The notes under the pieces: model-generated | What the model saw: the letters and a program-made list of their open reading frames with translations, nothing else | What the model was told of the DNA's origin: nothing | Database searches by the model: none | Shown: positions 8,587 to 16,733 of the stretch, one piece after another | Numbering within the stretch: position 1 is the first letter of the stretch | Layout of the letters: each line of letters opens with the position of its first letter | DNA from: JBBTTE01 sp038064375 | GTDB lineage: Bacteria > Patescibacteriota > Saccharimonadia > Saccharimonadales > UBA4665 | Length of the DNA stretch: 64,000 bases | Assembly: GCA_038064375.1 (NCBI GenBank) | Contig: JBBTTF010000001.1 | Span: forward strand, 248,001-312,000 | Reading direction: 5' to 3' | Position numbers and translations under genes: made by a program

Positions 8587-9354
8587 ATGTTGCTCTTTAT
8601 TTTAGTAGTGATTTTTATAAGCATCGCGATTGGCCTTGCTTGGTTCTTGATAGCTCATGATCGTGGTGAGAAGGAGCCGATTGCGGCTCTCTGGATGGCT
8701 GTTGGTTTTGGAATAGCTGGTGGACTGATTGCCGCACTACTCGAGAGCAAGCTCATAGCTATGGATAAACTCACTACAGGCGCCCCCAATTCGACCATTC
8801 TAATGGCCGCTATGACGGTCGGTATTATCGAAGAGGCTTGCAAGTTCTTGCCGCTGGCTTTTGTAATCTATAAAAGAAAATTCTTTAATGAACACACCGA
8901 CGGGGTTATATATTTTGCCTTGGTTGGACTAGGCTGCGGCGTGCCAGAGAATATTATGTACACCATGGAATTCGGCACCAAAGCGGGTATGATTCGAGTT
9001 TTGCTGACACCTTTCTTTCATGCCGCAACGACCGGTATCGTCGGCTACTTCCTGATTAAGCGTAAATTGGCAGGCAAATCACCTTGGGGCGTGGCCTTCC
9101 CACTTGTCGGGGTGATGATTCTACACGGCCTTTATGATTATGGTCTAGTCGCTGGCGGCTTGTTGCACACCAGTGGAGCTTTGCTGATTACTCTTGGTAT
9201 GAGTGCTGGTTTATTTGTTGTGTACATGAAGGCTACATCACTGGATCAGGACAGAGGTCTTAGTGCCGTGGGCAACAATACGTTCTGTCGCTCATGCGGC
9301 TACCCCAACCCAAAACGTCACCTCTATTGCACACACTGTGGCAAAAATGCTTAA
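8587..9354 (+). CDS. PrsW-like intramembrane metalloprotease with C-terminal zinc ribbon
   Basis: 255 residues, about seven to eight TM helices. PrsW/CPBP-type signature residues are present: E82-E83 followed by K86 (EEACK), E121-N122 (GVPENIMY), H145 (PFFHAATTG) and H180 (LHGLYDYG). Known PrsW proteases cleave anti-sigma factors. The C-terminus has a short zinc ribbon (C234, C237, C248, C251) facing the cytoplasm, not part of classical PrsW. The next gene begins with a similar zinc ribbon, suggesting a functional pair. Substrate not deducible. Confidence 0.82.
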   Translation: MLLFILVVIFISIAIGLAWFLIAHDRGEKEPIAALWMAVGFGIAGGLIAALLESKLIAMDKLTTGAPNSTILMAAMTVGIIEEACKFLPLAFVIYKRKFFNEHTDGVIYFALVGLGCGVPENIMYTMEFGTKAGMIRVLLTPFFHAATTGIVGYFLIKRKLAGKSPWGVAFPLVGVMILHGLYDYGLVAGGLLHTSGALLITLGMSAGLFVVYMKATSLDQDRGLSAVGNNTFCRSCGYPNPKRHLYCTHCGKNA

Positions 9355-9393
9355 ATAGGGTTGTTACATACAAACGAAAACGCTCAAAAATCA

Positions 9394-10338
9394 ATGAATT
9401 GCCCAAGTTGCCATCAAGATGTTGAAACTGGTGCCGCCTTTTGCGGTAATTGCGGTGCGCCTTTGCAAATTGCCGCCTCAAACAAAACAGTATCTGAGAT
9501 TGCCCACATTCTGCACAACCAAGCAGAGATTAAGAACGCACCTCATGGACCATGGGTGGCGGCCGGCGCCGGTGGGCTAGCGACTAGGCTGCCTAGCTAT
9601 GCTTTTACCAAACCAAGCCAACACGTTGGTGAAACCAGGGCACTATTATCATTGCTGATGGGCACGATAGGTATCATTGCCGCTATCTTCATGCCACTAA
9701 TCGGTTTGTGCCTTAGCATCACTGGCATCATCATGGGTACAATGTCGCGTTCTAGTGCCAAGCGCGGTTTGAGTACAGTTGGCATTATTGTTTCTAGCCT
9801 AGCAATATTATTCAGTATCGGGGCATGGATCTATAACTATAATCACGCTGCTGCTACCCAAGATGATCACCAGGCGGTTCGCAACAGCTCGGCAAATTTT
9901 ACCGCAGATGTGTCAACGCCTTGTTACTCAACAGGCTTTGCAGACAAACTAAACGTCAAAAATAATTCTGGTAGCTGCGACATGATCGCCTTTAATGGTT
10001 CAACAATGGATGACTCAACCAATGCTTACAAAATATACGCCAATAAGTCCCAGATCGTGAATGATCGAGAGTTTGTAGGCATCGCCAAGCAGGCTCTCGA
10101 AAAAGACGTCAAGGCTAACTTACCGGGGTTCTCGATTGTTAGCCAGAAGGCAACACAGTTTGCTGGCAGCCCTGCCTACGCCGTGACGGCCTACAATAAA
10201 GACCAAGGTGTATCAGTGATCGAGGAAGCTGTTTTTCACCAAGTTAAAAATGGCGAAAGCATATTTGTTATTGTCCACGCCATCAATGGCAGTGACCCAA
10301 ACCTTAATGAGCTGGAAGGACAGTGGCAATGGAAATAA
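9394..10338 (+). CDS. Zinc-ribbon membrane protein with DUF4190-like helices
   Basis: N-terminal zinc ribbon CPSCHQDVETGAAFCGNCG, then two TM helices with a Gly-rich turn (about 85-150, DUF4190-like), then an extracytoplasmic domain of about 150 residues with two cysteines (STPCYST, SGSCDMI) that could form a disulfide. I chose the ATG at 9394; an in-frame TTG at 9361 would add 11 residues before the ribbon. It directly follows the PrsW-like gene, which also has a zinc ribbon, and overlaps the next small gene. It could be a substrate or partner of that protease; this is inference only. Confidence 0.65.
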   Translation: MNCPSCHQDVETGAAFCGNCGAPLQIAASNKTVSEIAHILHNQAEIKNAPHGPWVAAGAGGLATRLPSYAFTKPSQHVGETRALLSLLMGTIGIIAAIFMPLIGLCLSITGIIMGTMSRSSAKRGLSTVGIIVSSLAILFSIGAWIYNYNHAAATQDDHQAVRNSSANFTADVSTPCYSTGFADKLNVKNNSGSCDMIAFNGSTMDDSTNAYKIYANKSQIVNDREFVGIAKQALEKDVKANLPGFSIVSQKATQFAGSPAYAVTAYNKDQGVSVIEEAVFHQVKNGESIFVIVHAINGSDPNLNELEGQWQWK

Positions 10339-10637
10339 AAGCTTCCAAGCAGCTTCACAAACACGCCGCGCCAATAATTATGATTGTTATGACTTTTTTC
10401 TTAGTGGCCTTGGTTAGTGTGAGTAGCAGGGTTGATTCTGTCGCTGTCACAGAAGCGACTCTTGCCAAAAGTCTAGTAACCAATTTGGTTAAGATCGAGC
10501 CAAAACCCAACGGCCTAGCAAAGGTAGAACTTAATAATCCAAAAGAGGAAGAGAATATCGCACCAAAAGCAGGTGCAAGTCTAGATGGTCTATCGCAAGT
10601 CGGCCGTGGCGCTCAAATATCGCTTACACTTCAATAA
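10329..10637 (+). CDS. Small single-TM protein
   Basis: About 102 residues with one TM helix (AAPIIMIVMTFFLVALVSV) near the N-terminus, then a polar extracytoplasmic tail. The ATG at 10329 overlaps the stop of the upstream gene by 10 nt (a GTG at 10323 is also in frame), indicating translational coupling. No family recognised. Confidence 0.55.
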   Translation: MEIKASKQLHKHAAPIIMIVMTFFLVALVSVSSRVDSVAVTEATLAKSLVTNLVKIEPKPNGLAKVELNNPKEEENIAPKAGASLDGLSQVGRGAQISLTLQ

Positions 10638-10641
10638 TAAA

Positions 10642-10716
10642 TGGTGCGGGTGCGGAGAGTCGAACTCCGATCACTAGTTTGGAAAACTAGGATAATAACC
10701 GCTATACGACACCCGC
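10642..10716 (-). tRNA. tRNA-Gly (anticodon UCC)
   Basis: Acceptor GCGGGTG/CACCCGC, anticodon stem CTAGT/ACTAG around TTTCCAA (TCC), T arm CGGAG-TTCGACT-CTCCG, discriminator A, CCA encoded. The D arm resembles that of enterobacterial tRNA-Gly(UCC). Confidence 0.95.
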
Positions 10717-10737
10717 TAACAGATGAGAGTATATCAC

Positions 10738-10802
10738 AAAATGTTTACATACGCTTTCCCTCTGACACAAAACGGTCGTCGGAAAAGGTATGTAAACATT
10801 TT
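10738..10802. repeat. 65-bp element with perfect 15-bp inverted ends
   Basis: Arms AAAATGTTTACATAC (10738-10752) and GTATGTAAACATTTT (10788-10802) are exact reverse complements. Inside them a further five pairs can form (TTTCC/GGAAA) after two mismatches. It lies between the stop of the murA fusion and tRNA-Gly, both on the minus strand, so it could be a terminator or processing hairpin, though the following U run is poor. Confidence 0.7.
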
Positions 10803-10812
10803 GCCCTCGTTT

Positions 10813-12336
10813 TTAGAGGTCGTGGAGGACGCGGATGTGAGCACCTAGGCTGTTGAGACGTTCGGCTAGGTCTTCATAGCCACGATTGATTGTATAGACA
10901 TTGCGTAGGATTGAGTTACCGGGCGCGGCTAACATGCCGATTAGGAGCATCACGGCCGGCCTAATGCCGCTTGGCGACACTAGGTCTGCAGGTTTGAAGC
11001 GAGTAGGGCCTTCGACAAAGATTCGGTGTGGATCAGCTAGTGTTAAGTTGACGCCTATCTTCTTCATCTCGGTGTACATCAAGGCGCGATCTTCATATAT
11101 CCAGTCATGGATCATAGTTCGGCCTCGTGCCACTGCGGCGATTGGTACAAAGTATGGCAAATGATCAATGTTGAGACCAGGGAAGACATTAGGATGGATT
11201 TTGTCACCGGGAGCTCTTAGGCTGCCGTTGTGTTTGTAAATCTTGAGGTCAACTAAGTCAGTACGTCCATTATCGGCTTTGTAGCTTTCGCTGATGTCGT
11301 ACTTAAGACCCATCTTTTCTAGCTTTAGTAGCTCGAGTTCTAAGAACTCTATCGGTGCTCGCTTAATCGAGATTGTCGAGTTAGTTGTTATGGCGGCTGC
11401 AATGAAGGTCATAGCTTCAACCGGATCTTCGCTTGGGGCGTATGATATATTTTTGCGAATTTCCTTAAGACCGTGAACGCGTAGAGTGCTGGTACCGATA
11501 CCTTCGATTTTGACGCCAAGACGTTGAAGGAAGAAACAAACGTCCTGAACCATGTAATTAGCGCTGGCCATCTTAATAACTGTTTCGCCAGGGGTCAGGG
11601 CTGCCGCCATTAGAATATTCTCAGTTGTGGTGTCACCTGATTCATATAGAACTATTGGTCGCTTTGCAGGACGTGGCTTGGAAATAATGTTGTAGTGGCC
11701 GGCTTTGGTCTGCACGTCGACACCAAATTCTTCTAAGGCATAAAGGTGGGGGAGGACAGTTCGTTCACCAAGCTCACAGCCCCCAGCATAAGGAATGCTA
11801 AATTCATTAAAGTGGTGCATCAATGGGCCGATAAACATAATCACACTACGTGTCTTGCGAGCCGCTTCTTTTTGCATCTTGTCTAAGTTGAGGGTCTTGG
11901 GGGGTTTGATCTCTAGATCGTTGTTGGATAGCCACTTTACGTGGACGCCAATACTGACCAGTACTTCGATCAAGCGATTGACTTCCTCAATACGGGCGAC
12001 GTTCTTGAGACGAGTGGTGCCTTTGTTGAGTAGGCTGGCACAAATTAGGGCAACGGCGGCATTCTTGCTGGTCTTTAGAGTAATTTCGCCCTTGAGCTCG
12101 TAGCCACCTTCGATATGTAGGTTTATAGCGCCTTGGTTGAGACTGATGAGCTGCTTGTTAAGAACATCACTGATGCGACCAAGCGTTTCCATGCTGAGGT
12201 TTTGACGGCCGTGCTCCATTCGGTTGACGGCGGATTGTGAGGTATTAAGACGACGAGCGAACTCGGCCTGAGTTAGACCTTTTTCTTGTCTTACCTGAGC
12301 AATAAGTTGCCCGATCTTGGCGTTAGTTGAAGACAT
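10813..12336 (-). CDS. murA: XRE helix-turn-helix fused to UDP-GlcNAc 1-carboxyvinyltransferase
   Basis: First committed step of peptidoglycan precursor synthesis: transfer of enolpyruvate from PEP to UDP-GlcNAc. Residues 1-68 form an XRE/Cro-type HTH (GQLIAQVRQEKGLTQAEFARRL, then SQSAVNRMEHGR). Residues about 70-507 are MurA: K-N pair in LKTSKNAAVA, PEP-binding cysteine in AGGCELGER, and GIRPAVMLL in place of the usual DLRA segment. MurA alone is about 420 residues. No frameshift or start codon context separates the parts, so this looks like a true fusion. TATTAT ends 10 nt before the ATG with no Shine-Dalgarno. Confidence 0.9.
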   Translation of the reverse strand: MSSTNAKIGQLIAQVRQEKGLTQAEFARRLNTSQSAVNRMEHGRQNLSMETLGRISDVLNKQLISLNQGAINLHIEGGYELKGEITLKTSKNAAVALICASLLNKGTTRLKNVARIEEVNRLIEVLVSIGVHVKWLSNNDLEIKPPKTLNLDKMQKEAARKTRSVIMFIGPLMHHFNEFSIPYAGGCELGERTVLPHLYALEEFGVDVQTKAGHYNIISKPRPAKRPIVLYESGDTTTENILMAAALTPGETVIKMASANYMVQDVCFFLQRLGVKIEGIGTSTLRVHGLKEIRKNISYAPSEDPVEAMTFIAAAITTNSTISIKRAPIEFLELELLKLEKMGLKYDISESYKADNGRTDLVDLKIYKHNGSLRAPGDKIHPNVFPGLNIDHLPYFVPIAAVARGRTMIHDWIYEDRALMYTEMKKIGVNLTLADPHRIFVEGPTRFKPADLVSPSGIRPAVMLLIGMLAAPGNSILRNVYTINRGYEDLAERLNSLGAHIRVLHDL

Positions 12337-12477
12337 TGGTCCGTAAATAATATCATGACTGGTGTTAAGCCTGCAACTGAGGCAAGATGTCTCCCAATCT
12401 GTTACAATAGATATAAGATTGGGTTGGGTAATCTAAATTTACACCTAACTTATTATTAACTTTGAGGGGAGCTAGGA

Positions 12478-13755
12478 ATGACCGACACTGTAATTGCTGA
12501 TCTTATCAAGGCTGAAGAAAAGAGACAGCGCGAAGGACTAGAGCTGATTCCATCCGAGAACTATGTCACTTCAGACGTCTTAGATGCCATGGGCAGCATC
12601 TTTACTAACAAATATTCCGAAGGTTACCCGGGGCGACGCTATTATGGTGGCCAAGAAAACACCGACCTAGTTGAGCAACTAGCAATCGATCGTGCCAAAC
12701 AGCTCTTTAAGGCAGATCACGCCAACGTTCAGCCGCACTCTGGTGCTCCAGCTAACGAGGCCGTATACTTTGCTTGGTTAGAGCCAGGTGACACTGTCTT
12801 AGCTATGGATCTTAGCCATGGTGGTCACTTGACTCATGGTGCGCCTGTGACTCGTTCGGCCAAGCTATATAACTTCGTTCGTTATAAGATGAAGGATCCT
12901 GCAACTGGCGAGATTGATTATGATGAGCTGCGTGAGCTTGCCCTCAAGCACAAACCAAAAATTGTTTTGGCTGGCTTCAGCGCCTATCCACGTGAGTTGG
13001 ACTACCAGAAGTTTGCTGATATTGGCAATGAAGTCGGTGCGCTGTTGATGGCCGATATGGCACACATCGCAGGTCTAATCGCTGGCGGTGTCGCTAAGAA
13101 CCCATTTGATTATGGATTCCACGTCATCACCACCACCACTCACAAAACTTTGCGGGGCCCACGTGGTGGCTTGATCTTGAGCCGCGGTACTGTCAGTACA
13201 CCGCTCAAAGCTCCAGAGAAGACTCTAGAGAATATTCCAACACTGATTGACCGTGCTGTTTTCCCAGGTATGCAAGGTGGTCCTCACGAGCACATCATTG
13301 CTGCTAAGGCAGTTGCCTTTGGTGAAGCTCTGAAGCCAGAGTTCAAAAGCTATGCCAAGCAGATTGTTAAGAATGCCTCGGCTCTCGCTGATGCGTTGCA
13401 GGAGCAGGGCTTTTCGCTGGTTACTGGGGGCACTAGCAACCACCTGATTCTAGCCGATGTTCATAAGAGTTTTGGTCTTGACGGCAAAGTAGTCGAGGAA
13501 GCTCTTGATAAGATTGGCCTAACTCTCAACAAAAACTCCGTGGCTGATGATACTTTGCCACCATTTAGACCGAGTGGTATTCGTCTCGGCACTCCAGCCA
13601 TTACGACTCGCGGTCTAAAAGAAAAAGACATGGTCAAGATTGCCGAATGGATGAAGCAGGCAATTGATGCTAGAGAAGATGATGAGAAGCTTAACAAGTT
13701 AAGAAAAGAAGTTACAGAGTTCGCACTTAAGTTCCCACTACCTAGCGACAAGTAG
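12478..13755 (+). CDS. glyA: Serine hydroxymethyltransferase
   Basis: PLP enzyme interconverting serine and glycine with transfer of a one-carbon unit to tetrahydrofolate. It shows the N-terminal LIPSENYVTSDVL, YPGRRYYGG, the PLP lysine in TTTTHKTLRGPRGG and a typical C-terminus (RLGTPAITTRG). 425 residues, usual length. A strong ribosome site (GAGGGGAGC) precedes the ATG, unlike many neighbours. It works with FolD, FolA and FolC encoded further on. Confidence 0.97.
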   Translation: MTDTVIADLIKAEEKRQREGLELIPSENYVTSDVLDAMGSIFTNKYSEGYPGRRYYGGQENTDLVEQLAIDRAKQLFKADHANVQPHSGAPANEAVYFAWLEPGDTVLAMDLSHGGHLTHGAPVTRSAKLYNFVRYKMKDPATGEIDYDELRELALKHKPKIVLAGFSAYPRELDYQKFADIGNEVGALLMADMAHIAGLIAGGVAKNPFDYGFHVITTTTHKTLRGPRGGLILSRGTVSTPLKAPEKTLENIPTLIDRAVFPGMQGGPHEHIIAAKAVAFGEALKPEFKSYAKQIVKNASALADALQEQGFSLVTGGTSNHLILADVHKSFGLDGKVVEEALDKIGLTLNKNSVADDTLPPFRPSGIRLGTPAITTRGLKEKDMVKIAEWMKQAIDAREDDEKLNKLRKEVTEFALKFPLPSDK

Positions 13756-13756
13756 C

Positions 13757-14785
13757 CTACTGAATTAGTTCTGGCTCTTGCACTAGGGTTATATCAAACT
13801 TCGACTGCACAGCATCCACGATCATTTGCTTAAATCTTAGCAAGTCGGCTGTGCTTTTAGCACTTTCGTTTATTAACACCAAGGACTGTTTGGACCATGT
13901 TGCCATTCCTGTGGCTTCATCATGGTAATCCTTAAAGCCTGCCTGATCGATCAGCCACGCGGCCGACAACTTAACGCGTCCGTCCTCTTGCGGCCAGTTG
14001 GGGATATCTTGATAACTATTTTTAAGTTCAAACAATTGAGCGTCATTAACGATAGGGTTGGCAAAAAACGAGCCTGTATTGCGAACTACGGCTGGGTCAG
14101 GCAGCTTATTGCTGCGAATCCAAAGAACAGCTTCTCGCAGCTTGGCTGGTGAATATTCGGTAATACCATGCTCTTCAAAATACGCCCGAACAGCGCCGTA
14201 GAATGGCGGCATGGGGTTGTCCTTGGTTAGGTGCAAGGTCATGCCGGTAATATAAAAGCGACCCTTGTCAGTAGTCTTGAATCGACTGGTACGATAAGCA
14301 AATCCGCAATCACTGCCTGCCAATGTTACGAAGTCGCCAACTTGAGCGTCGAAGGCTTCGACGGTTGTTAGTGTCTGAGATATTTCTTGACCGTACGCAC
14401 CAACATTTTGGATTGGGGTGGCGCCGGCTGTGCCCGGAATTAGGCTTAATGCCTCGATGCCGGTTAGGCCGGCCTCGACTGTCTTAGCAACAGTGTCGTC
14501 CCATGGTTCGCCGCTGCCGAGCGTCAGGTAGACGTTCGTTTCGTCTTCCTCAAAGATTTCATAATTGCGAATCTTATTAACTATAACTAGTCCTGAGTAA
14601 TCGCTGTCACCCCAAATTATGTTGCTGCCACCACCTATCATGATTGCCGGCAACTGTTGCTGGCCTGCCCAGCTGAGTGCTTCTAGCACCTCCATGCGAG
14701 TAGTAACCTCTACCAAATGCGCCGCTACACCACCCAGCCCCATGGTCGAGTAGCCCGCTAGGCTGACATTTTGCATTATATTCAT
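13757..14785 (-). CDS. murB: UDP-N-acetylenolpyruvoylglucosamine reductase
   Basis: FAD-dependent reduction of the MurA product to UDP-MurNAc. The FAD-binding signatures GGGSNIIWGD (about 51-60) and GIEALSLIPGTAGATPIQNVGAYG are present, together with a catalytic serine in RNTGSFFANP and the C-terminal AAWLIDQAGFK. 342 residues, the longer class typical of proteobacterial MurB. Convergent with glyA, leaving 1 nt between stops. TATAAT ends 6 nt before the ATG, so the message is probably leaderless. Confidence 0.95.
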   Translation of the reverse strand: MNIMQNVSLAGYSTMGLGGVAAHLVEVTTRMEVLEALSWAGQQQLPAIMIGGGSNIIWGDSDYSGLVIVNKIRNYEIFEEDETNVYLTLGSGEPWDDTVAKTVEAGLTGIEALSLIPGTAGATPIQNVGAYGQEISQTLTTVEAFDAQVGDFVTLAGSDCGFAYRTSRFKTTDKGRFYITGMTLHLTKDNPMPPFYGAVRAYFEEHGITEYSPAKLREAVLWIRSNKLPDPAVVRNTGSFFANPIVNDAQLFELKNSYQDIPNWPQEDGRVKLSAAWLIDQAGFKDYHDEATGMATWSKQSLVLINESAKSTADLLRFKQMIVDAVQSKFDITLVQEPELIQ

Positions 14786-14852
14786 AAACTAATTATATAG
14801 TAGTACTGATAGCTTGCGCTTCCTGACCGAAAAGGATTATTATAAAAGTAGT

Positions 14853-15377
14853 ATGAGTGAGCTAGATAACCCGTTTGTAACTCTAGGTCGTCACCTGAAG
14901 TATGTTCGTGAGCAGTCCAAAGAGAGCCTGTCAGAGGTTTCTGGCGCCGTTGAGATTGAAGAACAGCAACTAGCTCGCATCGAGGCAGGCGTTGAGCGCC
15001 CGGCCGAGGATATCCTACTCCTTCTAATTAGTCACTTTGGCGTTCAAGACCGAGAAGCCGTACAGCTTTGGGAGCTTGCTGAGTATGACTCCGATATGCC
15101 AGACGACATCAAACCAGAGCAGCTGGCCGGCAAGCCAATGATTATGCTTCTAGCAGTCGATGTACGCACTATGTACAGTGATGGAGTGGATGTAACGGTC
15201 AATCAGGCTGGTGTAACCCTCAACTTTACCCAAGCGGTCAATGCATCCCAGACAGCCCCAGTAGCACGCGTTGGCATGAGCCATCAGCAGGCAGAACAAG
15301 TTATCAAAGCAATGCAACAAGCTCTACTTCGATCAAAGTATTTGAGCAACACCAAGCTACTACCACCAAATTTGTAA
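14853..15377 (+). CDS. XRE-family HTH protein
   Basis: About 174 residues. An N-terminal HTH (LGRHLKYVREQSKESLSEVSG, then EIEEQQLARIEAG) is followed by a short conserved helical region and a C-terminal beta-rich part (MIMLLAVDVRTMYSD onward) similar to DUF3467-type domains. I prefer ATG 14853; the frame is open to a TTG at 14814, but TATAAA ends 6 nt before 14853. Divergent from murB, so a shared control region is possible. Target unknown. Confidence 0.7.
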   Translation: MSELDNPFVTLGRHLKYVREQSKESLSEVSGAVEIEEQQLARIEAGVERPAEDILLLLISHFGVQDREAVQLWELAEYDSDMPDDIKPEQLAGKPMIMLLAVDVRTMYSDGVDVTVNQAGVTLNFTQAVNASQTAPVARVGMSHQQAEQVIKAMQQALLRSKYLSNTKLLPPNL

Positions 15378-15456
15378 AATATCTTACTGACCATCAACTG
15401 TCAGAGGTCTATTCTTCGATGGATAAGCTCAAGCTGTAATATACAACAGGATAGTT

Positions 15457-15543
15457 ATGACAATAGAACAGATGCTCAATAACTTACATGACATGGCTCA
15501 GCATACAACTGTTGCCAAGCCCACCCCAAAACTCAAAAAATAA
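15457..15543 (+). CDS. Possible 28-residue small protein
   Basis: ATG-initiated ORF beginning MTIEQMLNNLHDMAQH and ending in Lys-rich TPKLKK, directly followed by a rho-independent terminator. It follows the XRE gene by 80 nt. A weak CAGGAT precedes the ATG. Size and lack of homology knowledge keep this tentative; it could simply be part of a 3' UTR or a small RNA. Confidence 0.3.
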   Translation: MTIEQMLNNLHDMAQHTTVAKPTPKLKK

Positions 15544-15545
15544 GC

Positions 15546-15571
15546 CCTAGCAATCGCTAGGCTGTTTTTTT
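15546..15571 (+). terminator. Rho-independent terminator
   Basis: Stem CCTAGC-AATC-GCTAGG followed by CTG and seven T. It ends the XRE-gene transcript; its 3' half overlaps the last codons of the convergent transporter gene. Confidence 0.85.
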
Positions 15572-16519
15572 GCTCTTGCTCTTTTTGTTGCCCTTGCGAT
15601 CCTTGTTTTCCTTTTGATCTGGGGTCATAGTGTCGCGGGCTATTAAGTAAATAGAACCGGTTAGCACTAATGCGGCAATTCCTTGAGTGACTGTTAGTCC
15701 TTGGTCGAGCCAAATGTAGCCGACAACGACGGCGGATGCAGGCCATGCTAGCTCTAGAATCGCAGCACGTGATGCCAAAACTCGCTTAAGACCAAAGTAA
15801 TAGATAGCCAAGGCCACAAGGCCTGTTGAGAAGGTGATTGCTACCAAGTACTTAAACTCCTCAAGTGTTATAGAGGTCAGAGAGCCTGTACTACCTGACA
15901 ATACAACAAACATCAATGCAAAGATTGGTGTGATTCCAAAACGCAAGGCGGTGATGTGCAAAGAGGACGTGCCCTTAAGCGCGTACTTAGAAAATGCTGT
16001 TGAGGCGCCCCACGCCGCGGCTGCTCCAACGGCGAATAGGGCTGCGATAGCCGTTCCTGTTCCGGTCGAGAAGTTCACACTAATATCTGGGAATGTCACA
16101 AAGTAGGCAGCGACTAACGCAACAGCCGACAGGCCAAAGAATCGCCTACCCAGCGGCTCCTTAAGAAGTAACGCCGCAGTAACAATCGCAAAAATTGGAT
16201 TAAGTTGTTGCAATAGTACGACAACAGAGAAGGGAATGTATTGAACCCTACCCAACGCTGCAGTATAAAGAATCGTTCCAACTGCACCGGACAAGAACGA
16301 CACACCGACGATAGCTATCCATTGCTTGCGAGTCAGAACCTTAAAGGCCTTCCACGAGTAAAAGATAAACGGTAGCAACAGTAAGAACCCAAAGGCGTGC
16401 TCATAAAACACAATTACCGAAGGCGGCAGCGTGTAAAGATGTCGCCGCAGCAGTCCATCAACACTCCAAAGTAAAGCGGAGACCACAACGGCCACCGAGC
16501 CATATTTAATATATTTCAT
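15557..16519 (-). CDS. EamA/DMT-family transporter
   Basis: 320 residues with ten predicted TM helices in two EamA repeats. It opens VVVSALLWSVDGLLRRHL; the second repeat begins near AAAAWGASTAFSKYAL. Ends with a Lys-rich cytoplasmic tail. DMT exporters move metabolites, amino acids or drugs; the substrate cannot be read from sequence. It has a purine-rich ribosome site (AAAAGGAAAG) and is preceded by an elaborate structured leader (separate entry), pointing to ligand-controlled expression. Confidence 0.88.
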   Translation of the reverse strand: MKYIKYGSVAVVVSALLWSVDGLLRRHLYTLPPSVIVFYEHAFGFLLLLPFIFYSWKAFKVLTRKQWIAIVGVSFLSGAVGTILYTAALGRVQYIPFSVVVLLQQLNPIFAIVTAALLLKEPLGRRFFGLSAVALVAAYFVTFPDISVNFSTGTGTAIAALFAVGAAAAWGASTAFSKYALKGTSSLHITALRFGITPIFALMFVVLSGSTGSLTSITLEEFKYLVAITFSTGLVALAIYYFGLKRVLASRAAILELAWPASAVVVGYIWLDQGLTVTQGIAALVLTGSIYLIARDTMTPDQKENKDRKGNKKSKSKKTA

Positions 16520-16536
16520 CTGTACTTTCCTTTTCT

Positions 16537-16687
16537 GTCAGCGCTCCCACGCTGACTCTTGCCGAAGCAAGTCCCGACTATACGGTCGGCTCATGAGTTT
16601 CACATGATCATCCACGGTCTGAGGACTGTGGTCGACGGCTATACGTCCGATTGGCGAATTTCACGCCACCCCAGGAATTAAGTTGTT
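16537..16687 (-). promoter_or_regulatory. Structured 5' leader with tandem two-hairpin modules (candidate riboswitch)
   Basis: On the minus strand, module 1 (16667-16636) is GGCG-TGAAATT-CGCC followed by CGG-ACGTATAG-CCG. Module 2 (16606-16574) is CATG-TGAAACT-CATG followed by CCGAC-CGTATA-GTCGG. Loops TGAAAYT and CGTATAG are conserved while stems differ. A hairpin CCAC/GTGG (16631-16612) separates them. Then come CTTGC-TTCG-GCAAG (16571-16558) and GTCAGCG/CGCTGAC (16556-16537), right next to the ribosome site of the EamA transporter. Conserved loops on covarying stems indicate a selected RNA. I do not recognise a known riboswitch class. Confidence 0.7.
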
Positions 16688-16696
16688 AGTACGATA

Positions 16697-16726
16697 ATAA
16701 TACTACGTCAGGCATATAACTTCCAA
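16697..16726 (-). promoter_or_regulatory. Promoter of the EamA leader transcript
   Basis: Minus-strand -35 TTGGAA (16726-16721), 18-nt spacer, -10 TATTAT (16702-16697). It would start the RNA near 16690, just before the structured leader. Confidence 0.55.
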
Positions 16727-16733
16727 CTAGCAG

